From: Scandinavium sp002470465
Lineage (GTDB): Bacteria > Pseudomonadota > Gammaproteobacteria > Enterobacterales > Enterobacteriaceae
Reading direction: 5' to 3'
NCBI RefSeq assembly: GCF_040750395.1
Contig: NZ_JBFLVD010000010.1
Span: 124,001-188,000, forward strand
DNA length: 64,000 nt
A program made the translations under genes and the position numbers. Positions 1 to 7,501 of the stretch are shown here, one piece after another. The notes beneath the pieces were generated by a model that did not search any database, was not told the DNA's origin, and was given only the letters and a program-made list of their open reading frames with translations. Position 1 is the first letter of the stretch. Each line of letters starts with the position of its first letter.

Positions 1-275
1 TTGTCTGGGGTGCTGCGACGTTCGCCGTGGTTCCACCTTTACAAATGCGCGTTATGCGCGTGGCGCACGAAGCTCCGGGGCTATCGTCCTCGGTCAATAT
101 CGGGGCATTTAATCTGGGCAATGCGCTGGGCGCGGCTGCTGGCGGAGCGGTTATTTCCGGTGGTCTGGGCTACAGTTTTGTGCCAGTGATGGGCGCGGTT
201 ATCGCGGGTGTGGCGCTGCTGGTGGTGCTGTTCAGCGGCCGTCGCCAGCCTGAAGAAGCGTATTCCAGCCACTGA
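1..275 (+). CDS. ydhP: MFS transporter YdhP, C-terminal fragment
   Basis: The window opens inside this gene; about 91 C-terminal residues are visible in the frame starting at base 3. They contain two hydrophobic segments rich in Gly/Ala (NALGAAAGGAV and VMGAVIAGVALLVVLF) followed by a short polar tail, as in the last helices of a 12-helix drug/sugar efflux permease of the major facilitator superfamily. The fragment closely matches the remembered end of E. coli YdhP, and convergent sodB next door is the E. coli arrangement. The substrate is unknown. The 5' end is outside the window, so nothing can be said about start or promoter. Confidence 0.85.
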   Translation, partial: VWGAATFAVVPPLQMRVMRVAHEAPGLSSSVNIGAFNLGNALGAAAGGAVISGGLGYSFVPVMGAVIAGVALLVVLFSGRRQPEEAYSSH

Positions 276-281
276 TAATAT

Positions 282-305
282 GCCCGGCGGCAGGCACCGC
301 CGGGC
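282..305. terminator. GC-rich hairpin between ydhP and sodB
   Basis: Nine-base-pair stem GCCCGGCGG / CCGCCGGGC with a six-base loop, between the convergent ends of ydhP and sodB. There is no clear U-tract on either side, so it may be a REP-type palindrome or an RNA 3'-end stabiliser rather than a true intrinsic terminator. Confidence 0.4.
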
Positions 306-311
306 CAGGCA

Positions 312-893
312 TTATGCCGCCAGGTTCTTCGCGACAAATTCCCAGTTTACCAGCGCCCAGAAGTGCTCGAGATAGTTCGGACGGGCGTTACGGTAGTCGA
401 TATAATAGGCGTGCTCCCACACATCTACGGTCAGCAGCGGTTTTGCATCCGTCGTCAGCGGCGTGCCTGCGTTCGAGGTGGAAACGATAGCCAGTTTGCC
501 GTCCGCTTTTTTCACAAGCCAGGTCCAGCCTGCACCGAAGTTTTTGACGGCTGCATCGGTAAACTGCGCTTTGAAATCCGCAAAGCTGCCGAAGCTTTCG
601 TTGATGGCCGCAGCGACAGCGCCTGCAGGTTCGCCGCCGGCGTTGGGTGCCAGGCAGTGCCAGTAGAAGGTGTGGTTCCACACCTGAGCGGCGTTGTTGA
701 ACACGCCCGCTTCAGAAGTGCGAACAATATCCTCCAGCGTTTTGCCTTCAAAAGCCGTGCCTTTGATCAGATTGTTGAGGTTGGTGATGTAGGTCTGGTG
801 GTGTTTTCCGTAATGGTATTCCAGCGTTTCAGCAGAAATGTGCGGCGCGAGAGCGTCTTTTGCATACGGTAATGCAGGTAATTCGAATGACAT
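312..893 (-). CDS. sodB: Iron superoxide dismutase
   Basis: Cytoplasmic homodimeric Fe-superoxide dismutase that turns superoxide into oxygen and hydrogen peroxide. At 193 residues it has the standard length. The four metal ligands can be placed: His in the HISAETLEYHYGKHH stretch near residue 27, His in WNHTFYWHC near 74, and Asp and His in DVWEHAYYIDY near 157-161; the AGWTWL motif is also present. The start is an ATG preceded by a GGGAG ribosome site 9 bases upstream. It is a single gene, convergent with ydhP. In E. coli its mRNA is a target of the iron-responsive small RNA RyhB; the leader here is listed separately. Confidence 0.97.
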   Translation of the reverse strand: MSFELPALPYAKDALAPHISAETLEYHYGKHHQTYITNLNNLIKGTAFEGKTLEDIVRTSEAGVFNNAAQVWNHTFYWHCLAPNAGGEPAGAVAAAINESFGSFADFKAQFTDAAVKNFGAGWTWLVKKADGKLAIVSTSNAGTPLTTDAKPLLTVDVWEHAYYIDYRNARPNYLEHFWALVNWEFVAKNLAA

Positions 894-960
894 TGCTTAT
901 TCTCCCTATTATTTTAAGACTCAATAACCCTGTATTGAGTATGGATAGGGTAGCAAATTA
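894..960 (-). promoter_or_regulatory. sodB 5' leader with hairpin
   Basis: On the minus strand an 8-bp hairpin (ACTCAATA / TATTGAGT, arms 919-926 and 933-940) is followed by an A/U-rich stretch and the GGGAGAATAAGCAATG initiation region. The E. coli sodB leader has the same arrangement of stem-loop, AU-rich spacer and ribosome site, where RyhB/Hfq act. Regulation by RyhB here is inference from that layout. Confidence 0.5.
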
Positions 961-1014
961 AAAGATGTGGCTAAAGAGGAACTTACCCCGACGCTGAAAC
1001 GACGGGGCAGGGGA

Positions 1015-1815
1015 TCAACGAATGGTTTTCGGCGTCATTACGCGGCGAGCACCAACGTAGTGGTTGGCCCAGTAGTCTTCACTGAGGGAGGTAATCTGGA
1101 TATCTCGCCCGGTACGTGGAGACTGAATAAATTTCCCGCCGCCAACATACACGCCAACATGATCGGCAGTGCCGCGACCACGAGTGCGGAAGAAGACCAG
1201 ATCGCCACTTTCCAGTTCACCACGTTCAACGGCCCGGGCATCACGCAGGTGATACATCTCATTCGCGGTGCGAGGAATGCGGAACTTGACCAAATCTTTA
1301 TACGCATAATAGACCAGACCGCTGCAGTCGAAACCGGTGCGCGGCGACGTACCACCCCAACGGTATGGCTTACCAATCTGGCCCATCAGTTTATTCATTG
1401 CGGTTTTCTGCGCTTTTTGCACGCGGACTTTATGCGCATCGGCAATGGTCAGCGGTTTGACTTCCTCGGTCACGCATTTCTTTTTATGCCCCTTGCGAAC
1501 GCTGCATTTCTGCACCATTTTTGCCGAAGCGGTTTTCAGGGCGGGGCTGTGGGTTTTGCGCGTGGAGGTCTTTTTGCTGGCGGAAATAGCAGGTTTGCTC
1601 TTGAGCGTGGTTTTCTTTTTGCTGGTTGTTTTTGTTTTCGCAGTGGTTTTGCTTTTGTTGCCGCTGGTTCGTTTTTTACGGTCCGTCTTGGCCTGATGCG
1701 ATTTCTGGGATGCGGAAGACCGCGCCTGTTCAGACGCATGAGACAAAGGCGTAATCGACAACGATGTAAACAGTAAAGCACAGAGCGTGATCGAGATTTT
1801 ATTTATCCGCGCCAC
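1015..1815 (-). CDS. mepH: Murein DD-endopeptidase MepH (NlpC/P60)
   Basis: Periplasmic peptidoglycan hydrolase that cuts D-Ala-meso-DAP cross-links. A signal peptide (about residues 1-28, ending LSHA) is followed by a 70-residue Lys/Thr/Ser-rich linker and a C-terminal NlpC/P60 domain. Catalytic Cys is in FDCSGLVYY, His in ADHVGVYVGGG, and the region continues to the conserved VGARRVMTPKT end. It has 266 residues, close to the E. coli protein. The start is GTG at 1815, with GAGG eight bases upstream. The basic linker may bind the anionic cell wall (inference). It is divergent from grxD. Confidence 0.93.
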   Translation of the reverse strand: MARINKISITLCALLFTSLSITPLSHASEQARSSASQKSHQAKTDRKKRTSGNKSKTTAKTKTTSKKKTTLKSKPAISASKKTSTRKTHSPALKTASAKMVQKCSVRKGHKKKCVTEEVKPLTIADAHKVRVQKAQKTAMNKLMGQIGKPYRWGGTSPRTGFDCSGLVYYAYKDLVKFRIPRTANEMYHLRDARAVERGELESGDLVFFRTRGRGTADHVGVYVGGGKFIQSPRTGRDIQITSLSEDYWANHYVGARRVMTPKTIR

Positions 1816-2155
1816 TGAGCATTCCTCTGTTAGGCAGGCAAACAGTCATGCCTGGGTATGATTGACAAAACGCATCAATTCTAATGCATAAAAACCTTGG
1901 TTGTTAATACACTTTTTCTATTGAATGATCCATTTCGTTAGCAACTGCAAAAAATTACATCAATTCGGACATAAGGCGCACGAAAAACGCTCAAGTTGTT
2001 CTCGGAGTTTGCCGATAAACACATATTTTTAAGGCAACTTTACGGCGTCAGAGGTAAAATGCATTTGCGTGAACAAAATGTTATTTCTGACGGCTGCCGT
2101 TGGCGTTACACTTAGCAGCTACAGTCATAAAAAAGAAGTTTGAGGAAGCAAGACA
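1816..2155. other. mepH-grxD divergent intergenic region (340 bp)
   Basis: AT-rich stretch holding the divergent promoters of mepH and grxD. I see no coding frame, no strong palindrome and no recognised operator. The grxD ribosome site GAGGAAG lies 8 bases before its ATG at 2156. Confidence 0.6.
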
Positions 2156-2503
2156 ATGAGCACGACTCTTGAGAAAATCCAGACCCAAATCGCCGAAAAC
2201 CCAATCCTTCTGTACATGAAGGGGTCTCCGAAGCTGCCGAGCTGCGGTTTCTCTGCTCAGGCGGTTCAGGCGCTGTCTGCCTGCGGTGAGCGCTTTGCTT
2301 ACGTAGATATTCTGCAAAACCCGGACATCCGCGCCGAGCTGCCTAAGTACGCAAACTGGCCGACTTTCCCGCAGCTTTGGGTTGACGGTGAGCTGGTTGG
2401 CGGCTGCGACATCCTGATCGAAATGTATCAGCGCGGTGAACTGCAGCAGCTGATCAAAGAGACGGCTGCGAAGTATAAAGACGACGAGCAGGCGGCAGAG
2501 TAA
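2156..2503 (+). CDS. grxD: Monothiol glutaredoxin GrxD
   Basis: Monothiol glutaredoxin (Grx4 type), 115 residues, with the CGFS active site (KLPSCGFSAQ, near residue 30) that binds a glutathione-ligated [2Fe-2S] cluster shared between subunits. The cis-Pro region TFPQLWVDGELVGGCD is intact. It acts in the cytoplasm in Fe-S cluster transfer and iron sensing, with BolA-type partners. It is a single gene ending in a bidirectional terminator shared with rnt. In E. coli K-12 the lhr helicase gene lies between this gene and rnt; here only 47 bp separate them. Confidence 0.97.
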   Translation: MSTTLEKIQTQIAENPILLYMKGSPKLPSCGFSAQAVQALSACGERFAYVDILQNPDIRAELPKYANWPTFPQLWVDGELVGGCDILIEMYQRGELQQLIKETAAKYKDDEQAAE

Positions 2504-2518
2504 TCCTGCTGGCAGCAT

Positions 2519-2549
2519 AAAAAAAAGCGACCTTCAGGTCGCTTTTTTT
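2519..2549. terminator. Bidirectional terminator grxD/rnt
   Basis: Hairpin AAAAAAAGCGACC / GGTCGCTTTTTTT with loop TTCA and U-tracts on both strands, between the convergent stops of grxD and rnt. Confidence 0.92.
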
Positions 2550-2550
2550 A

Positions 2551-3198
2551 TTACGCATTTTCAGCGACAGGCAACGGCCAGCCGCCGAGACGTTTCCACC
2601 GGTTGACGATTTCACAAAATAGCTGCGCGGTCTGTTCAGTGTCGTACAGCGCCGAATGCGCCTGAGTACCGTCAAATTCCATCCCTGCCGTGATACACGC
2701 TTTTGACAGCACGGTCTGACCCAGTGCAAGGCCGCTCAGCGCTGCGGTATCAAAGGTCACGAACGGGTGGAAAGGGTTACGCTTAAGCCCGGCTCGCTCG
2801 GCGGCGGCCATCATAAAGCTGTGATCGAACGTGGCGTTGTGGGCGACCATAATGGCGCGGTTGCACTCCTGATCCTTCATGCCCTTGCGTACTTCTTTAA
2901 AAATGGCGTGCAGCGCATCGTATTCGCTGACCGCGCCGCGTTCCGGGTCATTCGGATCAATGCCGTTAAACGCCAGCGCTTCAGGCACCAGGTTTGCGCC
3001 TTCGAACGGTTCAACGTGAAAATGCAGTGTGCTGTCCGGCATCAGCCAGCCTTCCTCGTCCATTTTTAACGTCACGGCGGCGACTTCCAGCAGCGCATCC
3101 GTTTTAGCGTTAAAGCCCGCGGTTTCTACATCGATAACGACAGGATAAAAACCACGGAAGCGGTCGCACAGAGCATTACGTTGAGCGTTGTCGGACAT
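2551..3198 (-). CDS. rnt: Ribonuclease T
   Basis: 3'-5' exoribonuclease of the DEDDh family that trims tRNA CCA ends and matures 5S and other stable RNAs; it works as a dimer in the cytoplasm. It has 215 residues, full length. The DEDD motifs are VIDVETAGFNA (about residue 22), AHNATFDHSFM (about 120) and HSALYDTEQT (about 180, containing the catalytic His and last Asp). The ATG at 3198 is the only plausible start. In E. coli lhr follows rnt in the same orientation; here transcription ends at the shared terminator. Confidence 0.96.
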   Translation of the reverse strand: MSDNAQRNALCDRFRGFYPVVIDVETAGFNAKTDALLEVAAVTLKMDEEGWLMPDSTLHFHVEPFEGANLVPEALAFNGIDPNDPERGAVSEYDALHAIFKEVRKGMKDQECNRAIMVAHNATFDHSFMMAAAERAGLKRNPFHPFVTFDTAALSGLALGQTVLSKACITAGMEFDGTQAHSALYDTEQTAQLFCEIVNRWKRLGGWPLPVAENA

Positions 3199-3271
3199 CT
3201 GGATCTCTTAAGCATACAAAAAAGTAGCGCGCATTATGGCAAATTTTGCCAGCAGTTGCAGCAAAGGTGGG

Positions 3272-3297
3272 CGTAAAAAAGGGTGCCTGAGCACCCC
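3272..3297 (-). terminator. gloA terminator
   Basis: Stem GGGTGC/GCACCC with a CTGA loop followed on the minus strand by a U-tract (3272-3278). It lies directly after gloA and upstream of rnt. Confidence 0.8.
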
Positions 3298-3303
3298 TGA
3301 ACC

Positions 3304-3711
3304 TTAGTTGCCAAGACCCTTACCGGCGTCTTTTGCTTCGATCAGTTCAATTTTATAGCCATCGGGATCTTCCACGAAGGCGATGATGGTCGAACCACCT
3401 TTGACCGGGCCCGCTTCGCGGGTAACGTTGCCGCCGTTGTTGCGAATGCGTTCGCAGGCTTCTGCCGCATTGTCCACGCTCAGCGCGATATGGCCGTATG
3501 CCGTGCCGATGTCGTAGCTATCGACGCCCCAGTTATAGGTCAGTTCGATAACGGCTTCTTCGCTTTCCGGGCCGTAGCCAACGAAGGCGAGGGAGTATTT
3601 ATATTCCGGGTTTTCGCTGGTGCGCAGCAGCGTCATGCCCAGCACGTTGGTGTAAAACTCGATTGAACGTTGCAGATTGCCAACACGCAGCATGGTGTGA
3701 AGCAGGCGCAT
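3304..3711 (-). CDS. gloA: Glyoxalase I
   Basis: Lactoylglutathione lyase: isomerises the hemithioacetal of methylglyoxal and glutathione to S-lactoylglutathione. It has 135 residues. Ni-binding ligands are visible: His in RLLHTML, Glu in VIELTYNWG, His in YGHIALSV, Glu in GYKIELIE. The start at 3711 was chosen over upstream codons because AAGGGGAAG sits just before it and the length matches the family. It lies downstream of nemA on the same strand with a 77-bp gap, as in the E. coli nemRA-gloA transcript; together they detoxify electrophiles. Confidence 0.97.
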   Translation of the reverse strand: MRLLHTMLRVGNLQRSIEFYTNVLGMTLLRTSENPEYKYSLAFVGYGPESEEAVIELTYNWGVDSYDIGTAYGHIALSVDNAAEACERIRNNGGNVTREAGPVKGGSTIIAFVEDPDGYKIELIEAKDAGKGLGN

Positions 3712-3788
3712 ACTCTTCCCCTTAAAGTGTTGTTTGTACATCAGGAATATCAGTATAGCGGCGCTTATGCGCCGCTATCAATGCAGGA

Positions 3789-4886
3789 TTAGAGGGCAGG
3801 GTAATCGGTGTAACCTTCCGCTCCGCCGCCGTAGAAACTTTCCGGGCGCTGTGGGTTCAGCTCAGCTTTGCGTTCCAGACGCGCAACCAGATCCGGGTTG
3901 GCAATATAGGCGCGGCCAAAGGCGACGGCGTCTATCAGGCCTTTTTCAATCAGATCTTCGGCTTTCTCCGGCGTGTAAGCGCCAGCGCCAATGATTGGGC
4001 CATGGAAGCGCTCGCGCACCTTACGACGGAATTCTTCGGTGTAGGGCTGACCGCCAGCCCAGTCCGGCTCGGACATATGCAGATAGGCAATCCCGCGTTT
4101 ACCGAGTTCTTCAATCAGGTACAGCGCATCGGCTTCTTCGTTCGGACCGTTGTCGGTGTTCTGGAAAGAACCGATTGGCGATACGCGGATACCGATACGA
4201 TCAGCGCTCCACTCTTTGCTGACGGCATCGACCACTTCCAGCACCAGGCGGGCGCGGTTTTCGATGCTGCCGCCATACTGATCGGTACGATGGTTAGCAG
4301 ACGGTGACAGGAACTGGTGTAGCAGATAACCGTGTGCAGAGTGCAGCTCAACCAGATCGAAACCGGCTTCGCGAGCGTTAGCGACAGCCTGACGGAAATC
4401 GTTCACGATACCCGGGATTTCATCCAGTTCGAGCGCGCGTGGCAGAGAAGTATCTTCACGGGTTGCGTTGCCGTTGGCATCACGCAGAGAAGTACGCGTG
4501 CCTGCGCTCAGTGCGGAAGGGGCCACTGGCGCCTTGCCTCCGGGCTGGAGGCTGGTGTGGGAGATGCGGCCGGTGTGCCACAGCTGAACCGCCATATGAC
4601 CGTGCTCGGCATGGACGCCCGCGGTAATTTTTTTCCACGCGGCAATCTGTTCCTCGCTATGAAGACCTGGAGCACCGGCGTAGCCTTTCGCCTGGGCAGA
4701 AATCTGCGTAGCTTCAGAGATGATAAGCCCTGAGCTTGCGCGCTGGCGGTAGTACTCGCCCATCAGCGGCGTCGGGATATCACCCGGCTCGATGCTGCGC
4801 AGACGCGTCAGCGGCGCCATCAGTACGCGGTTAGGCAGAGTAACTGCGCCAACCTTGAGCGGGGTAAACAGTTTGGATCGTGACAT
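3789..4886 (-). CDS. nemA: N-ethylmaleimide reductase (Old Yellow Enzyme)
   Basis: FMN-dependent NADPH ene-reductase of the OYE family, a TIM barrel of 365 residues acting on maleimides, nitrate esters, quinones and other electrophiles. Seen motifs: NRVLMAPLTRLRS near the N-terminus (FMN site), the substrate-binding His in DLVELHSAHGYLLHQF, and C-terminal FGRAYIANPDLV. The start at 4886 has AGGAG seven bases upstream. nemR lies 118 bp upstream on the same strand and gloA downstream. A second NemR-like half-palindrome precedes the start (4899-4914), suggesting an internal control point in addition to the operon promoter. Confidence 0.97.
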   Translation of the reverse strand: MSRSKLFTPLKVGAVTLPNRVLMAPLTRLRSIEPGDIPTPLMGEYYRQRASSGLIISEATQISAQAKGYAGAPGLHSEEQIAAWKKITAGVHAEHGHMAVQLWHTGRISHTSLQPGGKAPVAPSALSAGTRTSLRDANGNATREDTSLPRALELDEIPGIVNDFRQAVANAREAGFDLVELHSAHGYLLHQFLSPSANHRTDQYGGSIENRARLVLEVVDAVSKEWSADRIGIRVSPIGSFQNTDNGPNEEADALYLIEELGKRGIAYLHMSEPDWAGGQPYTEEFRRKVRERFHGPIIGAGAYTPEKAEDLIEKGLIDAVAFGRAYIANPDLVARLERKAELNPQRPESFYGGGAEGYTDYPAL

Positions 4887-4898
4887 GGTGACTCCTGA

Positions 4899-4914
4899 GT
4901 AGACCGGTCGTCTG
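4899..4914 (-). promoter_or_regulatory. Degenerate NemR-like site before nemA
   Basis: Contains TAGACCGGTC and then GTCT, so both arms of the perfect NemR operator upstream of nemR recur with the spacer removed and one base inserted. It lies 13 bp ahead of the nemA ATG, in the gap between nemR and nemA. Binding is inferred from sequence only. Confidence 0.4.
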
Positions 4915-5004
4915 GTGATTCGATAAAAAAAGAAAATCAACGTGCTGATTTTCCGTTAGTCGTTGTTAAGCCGGGAAAGGCCTGCTTAACCTGCCGTATG
5001 TGGA

Positions 5005-5604
5005 CTACAGCCCCGGTGCGGCAATCATCGTTTTCGCATGTTCGAGCGCGCTTTCCAGCGGCGTCGCACTGCGGGATATCTTGGCCTGCAGATTCGCGCC
5101 CAGCCATAAGGAGTAGAGCACTTCCGCCTGGGTATGCGCATCGCCCTGGAAAGTCAGGCAGCCTTCTTTGCGGCCTTCATCCAGCGCGTGGGTCAACAGC
5201 ACGATAATCTGGCTGGCTCCTTTGTTCATCTCCGTGCGCATGACTTCCGAAAGATCGCAAACTTCGGCGGAGAGTTTGACCGTCAGACAACCGCTGATGA
5301 TGCCCTGCTGGCAAAACTGGTTGAGCGTGTGCTGATAGTAAGCCAGCAGCCTGTCGCGGTAGTTGCCTTCACCGTGCGCAAAATGTTCAGCCAGGCGACG
5401 GTGATAGTCGGCATAGTGTCGCTCAAGCATCGCCACGCCAAACGCTTCTTTAGAGCGGAAATAGTGATAGAACGAACCCTTCGGCACTTCCGCCGTTTTC
5501 AGGAGCTCGCTCAGGCCCATTCCGGTAAAGCCGCGATGCATGCACAGGCTCTCGCCGGTGGCGAGGATGTGTTCGCGGGTGTCGTGTTCGATTGGTCTGT
5601 TCAT
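5005..5604 (-). CDS. nemR: TetR-family repressor NemR
   Basis: TetR-type transcription factor of 199 residues that represses nemRA-gloA and is inactivated by electrophiles, hypochlorite and methylglyoxal through cysteine chemistry. The N-terminal helix-turn-helix is GMGLSELLKTAEVPKGSFYHYF (about residues 28-49). Cysteines occur near residue 17 (SLCMHRG), in NQFCQQGIISGC and in EVCDLSE, the region that senses oxidants in E. coli NemR. The ATG at 5604 is preferred over an upstream TTG at 5613 and gives the usual length. A perfect NemR operator lies 15 bp upstream. Confidence 0.95.
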   Translation of the reverse strand: MNRPIEHDTREHILATGESLCMHRGFTGMGLSELLKTAEVPKGSFYHYFRSKEAFGVAMLERHYADYHRRLAEHFAHGEGNYRDRLLAYYQHTLNQFCQQGIISGCLTVKLSAEVCDLSEVMRTEMNKGASQIIVLLTHALDEGRKEGCLTFQGDAHTQAEVLYSLWLGANLQAKISRSATPLESALEHAKTMIAAPGL

Positions 5605-5618
5605 GGCGCTCAATGTAG

Positions 5619-5634
5619 TAGACCGATCGGTCTA
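5619..5634. promoter_or_regulatory. NemR operator
   Basis: Perfect 16-bp palindrome TAGACCGATCGGTCTA between nemR and the divergent ydhL. It fits the known NemR box TAGACC-N4-GGTCTA. The position just upstream of nemR implies autorepression and could also affect ydhL. Confidence 0.9.
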
Positions 5635-5713
5635 ATGCAAGTGAAAAGTGAGAAGGTTGCAGGATGCGCATTATCAGGCTTCAATGAAAGTAAGCGGAAA
5701 ACAGGGGGGCGAT

Positions 5714-5953
5714 GTGGCAGAGCAGCTGGAGTTTTTCCCGGTTCAAAGTCCTTGCCGGGGTATTTGTCAGTCTGATGAGCGTGGCTATTGCCGCGGCTGC
5801 CTGCGTAGCCGCGAAGAGCGCTTCAACTGGCAGCAGTTCACCGATGCTCAGAAACAGGAGGTGCTACGCCTGTGTCGCCAGCGTCTTCTGCGCAAAATCC
5901 GCGCAAACAAACCCACAATACCTGAAGAACCCGATCAGCCCTCACTGTTTTAG
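5714..5953 (+). CDS. ydhL: DUF1289 protein YdhL
   Basis: Small cysteine-rich protein, 79 residues, of the DUF1289 family. The core is SPCRGICQSDERGYCRGC, two CxxxC/CxxC pairs that suggest a metal or Fe-S site, followed by an Arg-rich stretch and a PSLF end. The start was taken as GTG at 5714, with a G-rich ribosome site (AGGGGGG) 4 bases upstream and a product exactly as long as E. coli YdhL; an in-frame ATG at 5684 is the alternative. It is divergent from nemR across the NemR operator. The function is unknown; related proteins are often encoded near oxidoreductases. Confidence 0.85.
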   Translation: MAEQLEFFPVQSPCRGICQSDERGYCRGCLRSREERFNWQQFTDAQKQEVLRLCRQRLLRKIRANKPTIPEEPDQPSLF

Positions 5954-6002
5954 CGCTGAATGTGCGTATACTCGATGAAATTTTTCTGTTGAGGAAGCAT
6001 TT

Positions 6003-6899
6003 ATGGTTCAGCGTATTACCCTCGCGCCAAACGGCCCGGAATTCTCCCGCTTTGTAATGGGCTACTGGCGCCTGATGGACTGGAACATGTCCCCGCAGCA
6101 GCTGGTCAGCTTTATTGAAGAACATCTGGATCTGGGTGTTACCACGGTCGATCACGCAGATATTTACGGCGGCTACCTGTGCGAAGCGGCCTTTGGTGAA
6201 GCCCTGAAGCTGGCTCCGCACCTGCGTTCCCGTATGGAAGTGGTCAGCAAGTGTGGTATCGCGACTACCGCGAATCCGGAAAACGTCATTGGCCACTACA
6301 TTACCGATCGCGACCATATCGTGCGCAGTGCGGAGCAGTCGCTGAAAAATCTGGCGACGGATCACCTCGATTTACTGCTGATCCACCGTCCGGATCCGCT
6401 GATGGATGCCGACGAAGTCGCGGAAGCGTTTACTGAACTGCACCAGAGCGGCAAGGTGCGCCACTTTGGCGTCTCAAACTTCACGCCTGCGCAGTTCTCT
6501 CTGTTGCAGTCGCGCCTGCCGTTTACGCTTGCCACTAATCAGGTTGAGCTTTCGCCGGTGCACCAGCCGCTGTTGCTGGACGGCACGCTCGATCAGCTGC
6601 AGCAGTTGCGCGTGCGTCCGATGGCGTGGTCCTGCCTCGGCGGCGGTAGCCTGTTCAATGACGACAAATATCAGCCGCTGCGCGATGAGCTGGCTCAGGT
6701 AGCGAAAGAACTGAATGCAGAAAGCATTGAGCAGGTGGTCTACGCCTGGGTGATGCGCTTACCGTCTCAGCCATTGCCTATCATTGGCTCAGGTAAAATT
6801 GAACGCGTGCGTTCCGCCATTGCGGCAGAGCATCTGGAGATGACCCGCCAACAGTGGTTCCGCATTCGTAAAGCCGCGCTCGGCTACGACGTACCTTAA
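6003..6899 (+). CDS. ydhF: Aldo-keto reductase YdhF
   Basis: NADPH-dependent aldo/keto reductase, TIM barrel, 298 residues. The catalytic tetrad region shows Asp in TTVDHADIYGGY with the Tyr a few residues on, a Lys in VVSKCGI and a His in LLLIHRPDPL. The cofactor-binding end is PIIGSGKIERVRSAI. The start has GAGGAAG 7 bases upstream of the ATG. It follows ydhL by 49 bp on the same strand, so the two may be co-transcribed. The physiological substrate is not known. Confidence 0.93.
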   Translation: MVQRITLAPNGPEFSRFVMGYWRLMDWNMSPQQLVSFIEEHLDLGVTTVDHADIYGGYLCEAAFGEALKLAPHLRSRMEVVSKCGIATTANPENVIGHYITDRDHIVRSAEQSLKNLATDHLDLLLIHRPDPLMDADEVAEAFTELHQSGKVRHFGVSNFTPAQFSLLQSRLPFTLATNQVELSPVHQPLLLDGTLDQLQQLRVRPMAWSCLGGGSLFNDDKYQPLRDELAQVAKELNAESIEQVVYAWVMRLPSQPLPIIGSGKIERVRSAIAAEHLEMTRQQWFRIRKAALGYDVP

Positions 6900-6928
6900 T
6901 TCCGCTTTACGCTCTGGTTCCGTCCAAA

Positions 6929-6969
6929 AAAGTGTCCCTGGTATAGACTTATCAGGGACACTTTCTTTT
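6929..6969 (+). terminator. Terminator-like hairpin between ydhF and sodC
   Basis: A 12-bp perfect stem AAAGTGTCCCTG / CAGGGACACTTT with a 12-base loop, followed by TCTTTTT. It has the form of an intrinsic terminator for ydhF, but it ends two bases before the sodC ribosome site GGAGG (6971-6975), so any sodC transcript starting upstream would carry it. Confidence 0.8.
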
Positions 6970-6979
6970 TGGAGGTTCT

Positions 6980-7501
6980 ATGCAACGAGTCACTCTCACG
7001 TTAATTGCGATGGTCATTTCCACGGGCGCGTACGCGGCCAGTACGGATGTGGAGATGAATCTGGTCACTTCCCAGGGCGTTGGGCAATCCATTGGCGAGG
7101 TGAAAATTACCGAGACGGATAAAGGGCTGGAATTTGCGCCCGACCTCAAGGCCTTGCCGCCGGGAGAACATGGTTTTCACGTTCACGCCAAAGGGAGCTG
7201 TCAACCCGCAATGAAAGAGGGTAAAGCCAGCGCTGCCGAAGCGGCAGGCGGGCATCTGGATCCCGACCATTCGGGTAAGCATGAAGGACCAAACGGCATG
7301 GGGCATCTCGGCGATTTGCCGGTGCTGGTGGTCAACAATGACGGTAAGGCTACTCAGCCGGTTCTTGCTCCTCGCCTGAAAAAACTGGATGAAATCAAAG
7401 GCAAAGCGCTAATGATCCACGTTGGTGGCGATAATATGTCCGATCAACCCAAACCGCTGGGCGGTGGAGGCGCACGCTATGCCTGCGGCGTTATCAAGTA
7501 G
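6980..7501 (+). CDS. sodC: Periplasmic Cu,Zn superoxide dismutase
   Basis: Copper-zinc superoxide dismutase exported to the periplasm. The signal peptide covers about residues 1-19 (MQRVTLTLIAMVISTGAYA). Metal ligands lie in HGFHVHAKGSC, the His/Asp-rich zinc loop starting GGHLDPDHSGKH, and MIHVGGDNMSD. Two Cys residues, in KGSCQP and at the end in YACGVI, form the conserved disulfide. It has 173 residues, full length. GGAGG lies 4 bases before the ATG. The 3' end overlaps the convergent ydhK by 8 bp. The gene is very close to a terminator-like hairpin (see 6929). Confidence 0.96.
   Translation: MQRVTLTLIAMVISTGAYAASTDVEMNLVTSQGVGQSIGEVKITETDKGLEFAPDLKALPPGEHGFHVHAKGSCQPAMKEGKASAAEAAGGHLDPDHSGKHEGPNGMGHLGDLPVLVVNNDGKATQPVLAPRLKKLDEIKGKALMIHVGGDNMSDQPKPLGGGGARYACGVIK

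Noticed and set aside
967..1776. 269-codon + strand frame
   Set aside because: Antisense to mepH; low-complexity Phe/Gly/Arg product mirrors the Lys/Thr-rich linker.
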